From NCBI RefSeq assembly GCF_014649035.1, contig NZ_BMSG01000033.1, forward strand, positions 1-64,000: DNA of 64,000 bases. Reading direction: 5' to 3'. A program made the translations under genes and the position numbers. Position 1 is the first letter of the stretch; each line of letters starts with the position of its first letter. Below the pieces are notes generated by a model. That model was not told the origin of the DNA. It did not search any database and saw nothing but the letters and a program-made list of their open reading frames with translations. This DNA is from Streptomyces sindenensis. GTDB lineage: Bacteria > Actinomycetota > Actinomycetes > Streptomycetales > Streptomycetaceae. Below, in pieces: positions 1-8,766 of this stretch.

Positions 1-21
1 GCTACCAAGGTTCACCTCCCG

Positions 22-1546
22 TCACAGCAGCGGCTTGACATCACGATTGGGAAGTCCTTTCTGGGGGGTGGCCGCATGCGAGGGGTTGTCCGGCGTGCCC
101 TGGCCGCGCCCGAAGCGGGTGTTCAGCGCCTCTTCGATCTGCTCGGGGTCGCGGCCCTTGGTCTCGGGCAGGTAGCGGCTGACGAAGAAGAACGCGGCCA
201 CGCAGATCGCGGCGAAGATCCAGAAGGTCTCGCCCTGGCCGAGGGCGGAGGCCACGGGGAGGAAGGCGAGGCTGACGATGAAGTTGGAGATCCAGTTGAC
301 CGCCGTGGCGACGCTGGACCCTTCCGCCCGGACGGACGGCGGGAAGATCTCGCCCAGCAGTGTCCAGAACACCGGTCCGAGGCCGCCGGCGTAGGCGGCG
401 ATGTAGATGACCATGAACAGCAGCGTCAGCACCGAGTTCATGCCGACCACGAAGGCGAGTCCGAGCATGAAGATCGAGACCGCCATGAGGGCCAGGGAGA
501 CGAGCACCATGACGCGGCGGCCGGCCCGGTCGACCAGCCGGATCGCGACGAGTGTCATGACCAGGTTGATCAGGCCGATGAACACGGAGTAGAAGATGGA
601 GTTCGACGCGTTCAGGCCGGTCTGCTGGATGATGGTCGGCGCGTAGTAGATGATCGTGTTGATGCCGCCGAACTGCTGTACGGCGGCAAGGGTGAGGCCG
701 ACGACGAGGGCCGGGCGCAGGTCGGGCGTGAGGAGCCTTCTGGCCGTGCGGCCGGAGGACTCGGCGTTCCGCTTCTGCTGCTCGCGGTCCTCGGCGACCC
801 GGTGTCGGGCCCGTGCGACCAGTTCGTCCGCCGTGGCCTCGTCGGAGACCGATGCAATTCCCTTGCGCGCCCTCTCCGCTTGGCCGTGCGTGATGAGCCA
901 CTGTGGTGACTCGGGAAGGAACCACAGGGTCGCCGCCACCATGAGGGCGGCCGGGACCGCGCCGACGGCGAACATGGCCCGCCACATCTCGCTGCTGGAG
1001 AAGGCGAGGTTGACCAGGTAGGCGATCAGGATGCCGAGGGTGATCATCAGCTGGTTCATCGTGAGCAGCCGGCCACGGATTTTCGTCGGTGAGATCTCGG
1101 AGAGGTAGACCGGCACCGTCGCCGATGCCGCACCGACCGCGAGGCCGAGGATGATACGGCCCACCATGAGGACGGGGTATCCGTTCGCGGTGCTCGCGAT
1201 CGCCGTGCCGATGATGAACACCACGCCGATCAGGCCGAGCGCTTTCCTCCGGCCGAGGCCGTCGGAGAGCCGGCCGGCCGAGGTGGCGCCGATCACCGCG
1301 CCGATGAGCAGGACACTGAGCGCCGATGAGCAGGACACTGACCACGCTGCCCTGCTCGAAGGAGTTCAGGTCGAAGTCCTGCTTGATGTACAGCAGGGCT
1401 CCGGACACAACCCCGGTGTCGAAGCCGAAGAGGAAGCCGCCCAGAGCGATCGCGGCTGCTCAGCGGGTGATCTTCCGTTGCCCTTCGGGGGGAATGTTGG
1501 TCAGCGGCCCGTGGGTGCCCGGTTCCTTGGAAAAGCCCTGGACCAT
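22..1546 (-). pseudogene. MFS sugar porter (XylE/GalP-like), doubly interrupted
   Basis: Major facilitator, sugar-porter family, which would import a sugar with H+ across the cytoplasmic membrane. Family signatures are clear: GRLSDGLGRRKA after TM2, PESPQWL before the central loop, QQFGGINTIIYYAP in the second half, DRAGRR, and PETKGRDPEQIEEAL at the C-terminus. The natural start is probably ATG at 1544-1546 (MVQGFSKEPG). Two lesions break the frame. A TGA follows MVQGF...KITR at about codon 29, just before AAAIALGGFLFGFDTG in TM1. A 22-bp tandem duplication near 1310-1342 (cgccgatgagcaggacactg written twice) shifts the frame inside TM2. The downstream 22-1338 part reads open to its normal end. 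It lies beside an aldose-1-epimerase gene in the same orientation, so the pair was probably a sugar-uptake unit. Homology is certain; loss of function is inferred. Confidence 0.85.
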
Positions 1547-1780
1547 GTCGCTGTCCTCCGTCGTGAGCGTGCTCGACCTGGCCACATCACCACCTTTCCG
1601 GACAAAAAGATGGCGGTGCGAAGCAATCGGGTGGCTTGAAGGCACAAGAACTGGACACTCTGGCGGCCGCGGCGGGCCGGCGCTCGCCCGCAATGGCTGC
1701 TTTGGCAGGTGGTAGTGCTCCGTCCGGCCGGGCGGCCGAGGATGGCGCTGGTGCGGCCGTCGCGCAGTTTCCGGGCCGGA

Positions 1781-2692
1781 TCAGCCGTTGAGGACGCCCC
1801 AGCCGCCCGCGTACGACTCGCCCGGGGCTAGCCGGATCAGGCCGGTACCGCTGCCCAGGGCATTCGGCGGTCCCGTCATCGGCTCGACGCCGATGCCCCG
1901 GCGGTGCGAGGCGGGCGGCACCTGGTCCGCCGTGTAGATCTCCAGCCATGGCTGGGACTCGTCCAGCCAGAATCGGGTGGCGCGCCGCGAGCCTTCCAGG
2001 CGGACCCAGGCGCGCCCGTCGGCGTCGCGGTCGAGACCGGTGAAGGCGACGTCGATGGCCTGCGTCCCGATACGGCGCGGGGTGGTGAAGTCGTACTCCG
2101 TGCCCGAGACGTCGACCGTCGGGCCGGAGGGGAGCATCCGCGCGTCGACCGGCTGGTAGCGGTGGCCGGGCAGGGTCAGCACGCAGTCGTCGAGCGGTTC
2201 GCCGGCCGTCAGGTAGGGGTGGGTGCCGTGAGCGTACGGGGCGGGGCGCGTGCCGGCGTTGCGGGTCACGAGCCGGACGGTGAGGCCCGTACCGGCGTCC
2301 AGGGTGTAGGTGACCTCCAGGTCGAGACGGAAGGGGTAGCCCGTCGACCCGTGCAGGCTGTAGACGAGGGTGACGGCGTGCGGTTCCTGCCGGACCGGCC
2401 GCCAGGTCGTCCACCGGACGAGTCCGTGGATCGCGCAGTCCAGCCCGGGTTCGGAGACGTCGAGCTGGTACTGCGTGCCGTCGAAGGTGTAGCGGCCGCG
2501 GTCGACCCGGTTGGGCCAGGGCACCAGCAGTTGGCCGAAGGCCGCCGGGGCCGGTTCGTCGGGGCTGTACGGGAGCAGGAGCGGTTCGCCCCGGTGGCTC
2601 AGCTCGCGCAGGCCCGCCCCCGTCTCGGTGACGGTCGCCGCGTAGTCGCCGGCCGTCAGGCGGTACTGCTCACCCGTGGTGTTCTCGCTCAT
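1781..2692 (-). CDS. Aldose 1-epimerase family protein (mutarotase-like)
   Basis: 303-residue cytoplasmic galactose-mutarotase-fold protein, expected to interconvert alpha and beta anomers of an aldose. Start at ATG 2690-2692 (MSENTTGEQYRL); the frame is open further upstream but that part does not look like the family. Recognisable features are the N-terminal GAGLRELSHRGEPLLLPY, GQLLVPWPNRVDRGRYTFDG, the histidine stretch LDCAIHGLVRW near residue 98, PYAHGTHPYL near residue 185 (the second conserved His region), and the C-terminal GIGVEPMTGPPNAL carrying the conserved catalytic Glu. The length is normal for the aldose-epimerase subfamily. It sits 234 bp from the broken sugar porter and is co-oriented with it. 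Confidence 0.88.
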   Translation of the reverse strand: MSENTTGEQYRLTAGDYAATVTETGAGLRELSHRGEPLLLPYSPDEPAPAAFGQLLVPWPNRVDRGRYTFDGTQYQLDVSEPGLDCAIHGLVRWTTWRPVRQEPHAVTLVYSLHGSTGYPFRLDLEVTYTLDAGTGLTVRLVTRNAGTRPAPYAHGTHPYLTAGEPLDDCVLTLPGHRYQPVDARMLPSGPTVDVSGTEYDFTTPRRIGTQAIDVAFTGLDRDADGRAWVRLEGSRRATRFWLDESQPWLEIYTADQVPPASHRRGIGVEPMTGPPNALGSGTGLIRLAPGESYAGGWGVLNG

Positions 2693-2869
2693 GGACGGAT
2701 GGCTGTCCCCCGGGGGGCGGAGTGCTACCGGTCGGGTCCCGGTGTCGGCCGATCGGGCGGGTTTCCTGCTCCGTACGGCTCCGTTCCGGTATCGGCCCGG
2801 AAGTCTCTCAGCCTGTCTCCTCGTGGCCTGGCCTCCGCCGGCGGGACGCGGGTGTCTCACGGGTGATGA

Positions 2870-3360
2870 CCAGGCGGTCGTCGCCGCGAATCCCGCCTCG
2901 ATCTCGACCACTACCTGGAAGCCCTGATCCGCAAGCCCGGCGCCTTGCCCGGCGGCAGTCCTGGACCAGGCCGGGGCTGCCGGCCGGTTCACCCCGGTCC
3001 ACGAGGCTTGGTGGGACGCCGCGGTCAAAGCACACGGCGAACGCGACGGCCCCCGAGCCCTGATCGAAGTCCTCCTGCTCAGCTGCCACCTGCCCCGCGA
3101 ACAACTCGTGGCGGGTCTCGCAGCGGCCTTGAAGAGCGGTGCCCTGACCGCGGACGCCGTCGCCCTGGAAGCACGCAAGGCGGCAGACGCCGACAACGAG
3201 CCCAGCAGGCTCCGCCGTCACCAGGGCCCGGCAGCCAGACCGGCAGGGCCCCACTGCCGGCAGCCGTCAGGGCCCATCTGCCGCCGGACAAGCGGCCTCT
3301 CCCGTCTGTCGCCCACGATGTCCAGCTTCTACGACTCCGCCCACCCGACTGCCCCCCGTC
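2870..3360 (+). pseudogene. IS21-family istA C-terminal remnant
   Basis: Only the end of an IS21 transposase can be reconstructed, and it needs at least two frame changes. The pieces read LDHYLEALIRKPGALPG, then TPVHEAWWDAAVKAHGERDG, ALIEVLLLSCHLPREQLVAG, ALTADAVALEARKA, and in another frame PDKRPLPSVAHDVQLLRL. These match the C-terminal part of IstA of the IS1162-like group, which differs from the intact istA at 23078-24502. It is directly followed by an istB remnant, the normal istA-istB order. The DDE core is absent, so it cannot be active. Confidence 0.7.
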
Positions 3361-3639
3361 ATGGAGGAGATCACCGTGTCCCTTCCCCGCCGGCGAGGGC
3401 TCACCGCGCACGCCGCCACCACCGGTGTCGACCGGGCATGCCGCATGCTCCGCCTGCCTGCCATCCGGTCCCCGTTCTCCGAGGTGGCCGAGACCGCTGA
3501 ACGCGAGCAGATGTCCTGTCTCGGCTTCCTCGCCGAGTTCCTCCTGGCCGAGTGCGACGATTGGGCCCGCCGCCGCTCGGAGCGCCGTATCAAGGCCGCC
3601 GGGTTCCCCCGGGTGCTGACTCTCACTTCCCCGCCGTAG
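3361..3639 (+). pseudogene. Truncated istB (IS21 helper ATPase) N-terminus
   Basis: 92-codon ORF whose middle reads like the N-terminus of IstB: VDRACRMLRLPAIRSPFSEV, then EREQMSCLGFLAEFLLAECD and RRSERRIKAAGFPR. After GFPR (about 3612) the similarity stops and the frame ends 9 codons later, before any Walker A motif. The product would lack the AAA+ core. Together with the istA remnant just upstream it is the residue of an older IS21 copy. The abrupt end of similarity marks a recombination or insertion junction between 3612 and the IS5-family element that starts at 3680. Confidence 0.75.
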
Positions 3640-3679
3640 GAGATTCTCATTCCAATGTCATTTGAGATGGCGCAATTTA

Positions 3680-4536
3680 GAAGTCATCTCATTTGGATGA
3701 CTCGGTAAAGTGTTGGCCATGGTGGGGATCGTTGAGCGGTTGGTGCCGGACGAGTTGTGGGAGTTGTTCCAGCGGGTGGTGCCGGAGGCGCCGTCGCGGC
3801 CGCAGGGTGGTGGTCGGCGTCGGCATGGCGACCGGGAGGTGCTGGCCGCGATCGTGTTCGTGGCCACGTCCGGTTGTACCTGGCAGCAGCTGCCGTCGGC
3901 GTCGTTCGGCCCGTCCGGAGCAACTGCCCACCGACGGTTCTCGGAGTGGTCGAAGGCCAGGGTGTGGGCCAAGCTCCACCGCCTGGTCCTCGACGAACTC
4001 GGTGCCCGCGGCGAGCTGGACTGGTCGCGGTGCGCGATCGACTCGGTGAACATGCGGGCCCTGAAAAGGGGGACCTGACAGGTCCGAATCCTGTCGACCG
4101 GGGCAAGTACGGCTCGAAGATCCACCTGATCACGGAGCGGTCGGGTCTGCCCATATCCGTCGGTATTTCCGGGGCCAACCTGCACGACAGCCAGGCCCTC
4201 ATCCCGCTCGTGAAGGGCATCCCGCCGATCCGCTCGCGCCGCGGCCGGCGACGGCGCAAGCCCGGCAAACTCCACGCCGACAAGGGCTACGACTACACCC
4301 ACCTGCGGCGATGGTTACGCGGACGCGGCATCACCCACCGCATCGCCCGCAAGGGAGTCGAGTCCTCGCAACGACTGGGCCGCCACCGATGGACCGTCGA
4401 ACGCACCATGGCCTGGCTCGCCGGCTGCCGCCGCCTCCACCGACGCTACGAACGCAAGGCCGACCACTTCCTCGCCTTCACCAGCATCGCCTGCACCCTC
4501 ATCTGCTACCGCAGACTCGCCAAATGAGATGACTTC
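3680..4536 (+). mobile_element. IS5-family (IS427-type) insertion sequence, 857 bp
   Basis: The ends are readable. Left inverted repeat gaagtcatctcatttgg starts at 3680, and its reverse complement ccaaatgagatgacttc ends at 4536. The element is flanked by the 3-bp direct repeat tta (3677-3679 and 4537-4539), fitting the short target duplications of IS427-group elements. Inside is one transposase gene split over two frames. It sits between the istB remnant and the left end of the CRISPR array. Clean ends and target duplication suggest a recent insertion. Confidence 0.88.
3719..4527 (+). CDS. IS5-family transposase, two frames joined by -1 frameshift
   Basis: DDE transposase that excises and inserts the 857-bp element. 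The first frame (ATG 3719 to TGA 4078) holds the N-terminal DUF4096-like domain (VGIVERLVPDELWELF) and the first catalytic Asp in CAIDSVNMRALK. The second frame, ending TGA 4527, holds DLTGPNPVDRGKYGSKIHL, the second Asp in LHADKGYD and the Glu in HRWTVERTMAW. The frames meet at ctgaaaagggggacc near 4062-4075, a run of A then G of the kind used for programmed -1 frameshifting in this IS group, so the split is probably normal rather than a mutation. A TTA codon occurs near 4314 (RRWLRG), so translation in Streptomyces may depend on bldA. Confidence 0.85.
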
Positions 4537-4709
4537 TTAGCTACCAGCGCAGGGGAGATGTCAGGTCGCGGCAGACATGCCGTGAGAACTGTTGATGCAG
4601 GTGCATGAGAATCGCCTGTTCGTTCCGCTGAGAGTTGCAATACGAAGACGTCCTTGACCTGCCACTTTGTGCTGAGGTGGCCTCTCCTCGGCTTGATCCC
4701 GCAGGAAGT

Positions 4710-7700
4710 CCGGGTAACTCCCGCTCGTGCGGGCTGCATCGGTAGGTTGGTGGGGTATCGGTGGGCGAGGCCGGGGCACTCCCGCTCACGCGGGCTGCAT
4801 ACCCGTCGCAGGGCGGGTGGGGCCCTTTCGATCGAGTCACCCCCGCTCGCGCGGGCTCCACCTCGAAGCCTCCGCCCCAGGCGTGGGATGTGTCGGTTCA
4901 CCCCCGCGCGCGGGCTCTACGTGGCCAGGCCCGGGATCGACCGCTTCAGGTCCGGCTCATTCCCGCTCGCGCAGGCTCTACCTGATCTGGGAGGCCGACA
5001 CTGGCACGGGCACCGGGTCACTTCCGTTCGCACGGTATCCAACTTCTCCCCCGATCAAGCGACGTGCTCCCACCCGGTCACCCCTACTTGCGCGGGCTCT
5101 GGCGTGCCCGGACTTTGGTCCACGATTTGCTGGCCGAGCCATTCGCGCTCGGGCGGGCACACTCCGAGGCTATCGTCGTGGACAGGGGCAGGGTCGGATC
5201 ACTTCCGCTCTCGCGGACTCTATGCGAGCCCGGTGTGCGCTGGGGTGCGGGCCCTACGCGGACGGGGTCTTCCTGGCCACGTACGCTGCCGAGCTGCTCT
5301 CGCTGGCGTGAGCTCTGCTACGCCCCTGGACCGCGAGTTGCTGGCCGAGTTATTCCTCCTCGTGCGGGTTCTACCGCTTGGTCGTCGGCCTCAGCGCACC
5401 GGACCACGGGTCACTCATGCTCGCGCGGGCTCTGCTACGCGGCGGTCACCGTCCTGGACAGGAAGTCTGGGGCACTCCCGCTTGTGCGGGCTGCAGCCAA
5501 CGAGGCCGAAGCGATGGGTGTGGAAGAGCGCGTCATTCCCGCTCGCGCGGGCTCTACAGCTGCACCCCGCTTCACGCGTAGTCCGACGGCGGGTCATTCC
5601 CGCTCGCGCGGGCTTTACGGCGGCGGCTGCGGTGCGGATGCTCTTGAGTCCGGTTCACTCCCGCGCGGGCGCTGCCTGCACCCCGACTCCGAGGTCTGGC
5701 TCACCGGCGGGTCACTCCCGCTCGGGCGGGCTCTACTTGAACAGGTGCATCACGTCAGGGATTGCCCGCGGTCCACTCCCGCTCGCGCGGGCTCTACGGC
5801 TCGGTGGAGATCCACAGAGGGCGACCGCTCGAGTCAGCCCCGCTCGCGCGGGCTCCGCACCGCGCCCCCTTCGCCCAGTGCCGTCGGGGGGATGGTTCAC
5901 TACCGCTCAGGCGGGCTCTACGACCGGAACAACGTCACGGCCCCCAGCGGCTACGAGAAACCCTCGCTCACGCCTGCTCCACGGGGCGCAGGGTTTTGAC
6001 CGCGACGGTGACGGCGAGTCATTCCCGTTTGAGCGGGCCGTACCGGTAGATCACCGGTCATAGCCCGAATGCGCGCGGGTCTCTCCCGGTGCAGCAGGCA
6101 CGTGTTGAGGACGAGGGCCGAGACAGTCCCGCTCGCGCGGGCTCTACGCGGCGCCGTCCAGCAGGAAGATCTCATTGGCCGGATCATTCCCGCTCGCGCG
6201 GGCTCTACGACCGGCGGTACACCGGCCATGAACACCGGCGGGACACCTCCACTCGCGCGGACCCTACGGCGCCGGGATGGGTGACCACCGGGCCGGCGGG
6301 TCACTCCCGCTCGCGCGGGCTCTACGTCCACCACAACCCCCACAACGCCCGCCAGATCGAGTGACTCCCGTTCGTGCGGGCTCTGCTACGCCCCTGGACC
6401 ACGAGCCGCTGGCCGAGTCATTTCCCGCTCGCGCGGGCTCTTCCCGACCGGATACAGTCCCGTGAACACCGCGTGCGGGTCACTCCCGCTCGCGCGGGCC
6501 CTACCGTGGTCGACACCCTCCATCCGCTCGGGGCGGTGAGTCACTCCTGCTCACGCGGGCCGCATGCTCCGGTGATGTCTCCTCCGGTGTCGCCGTCCGA
6601 GCCGCTCCCGCTTGCGCGGCTCTACTTCCTCTGATGGAACAACTCCTCGCTCAGATCCGGGTCAGCCCCGCTCGCGCGGGCTCTACGTCTGGCCCTGGCC
6701 GAGCTGTTTGGTGATGGTCGGTTCAATCTTGCTCGCGTAGGCGCTCCACCTTCCACAGCCGAACCCTGGACGCGATTGGCGGAGCACTCCCGCTCGCGCA
6801 GGCTTTACTTTCACAGGTGCATCACGTCAGGGAGTGTCCGCGGGCCGTTCCGCTCGCGCGGGCTCCACTGGCAGAGGTCGGCCAGCCAGTAGCCGGGAGT
6901 CGGGTCACTCCCGCTTGCGCGGGTTGTTCCTCTCCTGAATGTCTCTGCTGTCATCCCTGCCAAGTCCATCGTCTCTACGAGCCCGCCCCTGTCGTCGAGT
7001 TGAACTTCGAGTACATCGCCGAGGCACTGCCGCTCGCGCAGGCACGTGTTAACGGCGAGGGCCGAGTCAGTCCCACTCGCGCAGGCCCTACACCGCGCCG
7101 GTCGGCACAACCGACGACGGACGCGAGTCAGCCCCGCTCGCGCGGGCTCTACGTCGGGGTGCTTTCTCCCACTCTGCCAGGCCGAGCCGGCTCAACTTGA
7201 GCGAGCATTACACAGCGGCACCGTTGCGCGCGAGGTTCAGGCCCGGGTCACTCCCGCTCGTGCAGGCTCAACTGGGACGACCGGCACACTGACATGGCGG
7301 TGATCGAATTAGCCCCGCTCGCGCGGGCTCTACCTCCCCGCCCTGTTCGCCGCGACGTTCGTCTCCGGCGTCGTTTACGACGCGCCTCGCCCCGTGGAAT
7401 CATCTCCGCTCGCGCGGGCTCAACGCGGCCGGTACGTCCGGGCAGAGCTGCCCGGCCGAGTCAGCCCCGCTCGCGCGGGCTCTGCATCACGTCGAGCTTG
7501 AGCTTCGCGGTTCCGTCCGAGTCACCCCCGCTCGCGCGGACTCCGGCATACCTCCCCATCCGCAAAGCGATTATCGGGCGGACGGTGTCGTTTCTGTTCG
7601 CGCAGGTTCTACGACAGGATCAAAGCGCGACGGATGTACGAGAACGAGGCACTCCCGCTCGCGCGGGCTCTACTGGGACGACCGGCACACCGACATGGCG

Positions 7701-8617
7701 GTGATTGAATCAGCTCCGCTCGCGCGGGCTCTACTGGGGTGTGGCGAGGAGCGCGGCGGCGGCGATCGAGTCATTCCCGCTCGCACGGGCTCCACTGGGA
7801 GAGGTTGGCCAACCAGCAGCCGGGGGTCGAGTCACTCACGCTCGCGCAGGCTTTGCTGCGCCCCGACTCCGAGGTCTGGCTCACCGGCGGGGCACTCTCT
7901 CGAAAGGGCTCTACCTCGAGACAATTGTCGTCGACCGGGGCAAGATCGAGTCATTCCCGCTCGCGCGGGCTCAGTAGGAGATGCCTCCTGGAAGTCGAGG
8001 TGGCGGGGTTCACCTCCCACTTGATTCGGCGCTAGACCCGTGCCCATGGCTCAAATCTCCGCGGCTACACCCGCTCGCGCGGGCTCCACATGCAGTCCTC
8101 GTATCGAGGAGCCCCCGCTCGCGCGGGCTCTAGCCCACGCTGGACAACAAGACCTACTCACAGCGCGCGGCACCCCCGCTCGCGCGGGCTCTATGTCTCC
8201 CATAGGCGGCGCTCGGTGCGCCGGTTCGAATCAGTCCCGCTCGCGCAGGCTTTCACGCGGTCAGCAAGGACATCGTCCGCTACCGGGTCGCGTCATTCCC
8301 GCTCGCCTGAGCTTGACTCGACGCAGGGTAGGCAGCTCGCTGGCACTCTCTGATTGTGCGGGCTCTACGACGAGGAGACGTAGTCCCGCCTGCCCATCAC
8401 CGAGCACTCCTGCTCGTGCTCGCGCGGGCTCCACGGCAGCAGCCATGTCGGGGGTGCGGATGCCGACGGGGCATCCCCGCTCGCGCAGGCTTTACAGGCG
8501 CCAGTCGGCACAACCAACGAAGGACGCGAGTCAGTCCCGCTCGCACGGGCTCTACGTGATCTCGCGCGCCCAGTAGTGGGTACCGTTCGAGTCAGCCCCG
8601 CTCGCGCGGGCTCTACC
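4710..8617 (-). CRISPR. Type I-E CRISPR array, about 60-65 degenerate repeats
   Basis: A 28-nt unit recurs about every 61 bp across roughly 3.9 kb. On the plus strand the consensus is close to gagtcactcccgctcgcg followed by cgggctctac; on the minus strand it begins gtagagcccgcgcgagcg and ends ggagtgactc. The core cccgc-tcgc-gcggg folds as a stem, as expected for Cas6e substrates, and the minus-strand form resembles actinobacterial I-E repeats. Good copies lie at 6301, 7127, 7458, 7646, 7948, 8526 and 8590. Copies at the left end (4711-5320) are badly mutated, for example at 5018, 5139 and 5290, and some phases have lost the repeat (about 6960, 7190-7240, 7985-8065). Decay towards the left, with the leader and cas3 at the right, implies leftward transcription. 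Spacers are about 33 nt. Several are diverged copies of each other. Confidence 0.93.
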
Positions 8618-8766
8618 TTTTGACCTGGGCTTTCTGAAGTGTTTTGCCAATCACTCGCTCGTGCTGGCTGGTTGAATGATGCCACACGGGCTGGCCGCCA
8701 GGCTGGGTTCTCCGTTCTTTCGACGGTCGTGATCTGGGGAGGCTGGCGGGGTGGCAGCGTGGAGGG
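8618..8766. promoter_or_regulatory. CRISPR leader / divergent promoter region
   Basis: 149 bp between the last good repeat and the cas3 start. It begins with a relatively AT-rich stretch (ctttgtgt-like runs such as gaagtgttttgccaat). At 8650-8677 it holds a repeat-like sequence, tcactcgctcgtgctggc, exactly one 61-bp period beyond the last good repeat, so a degenerate terminal unit may lie inside it. The array reads left and cas3 reads right from here, so both promoters are expected in this interval. I cannot assign -35/-10 boxes with confidence. Confidence 0.5.

Noticed and set aside
2945..3619. 224-codon plus-strand frame over the istA/istB remnants
   Set aside because: Only a short internal piece resembles IstA; the rest is out-of-frame sequence from the same decayed element.
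4654..6063. Long plus-strand open frame across the left part of the CRISPR array, and similar frames through 8576
   Set aside because: They arise from the 61-bp periodic, stop-poor repeats; the translations just repeat Pro-Leu-Ala-Arg-Ala and Ser-Arg-Ser-Arg-Gly-Leu-Tyr patterns.
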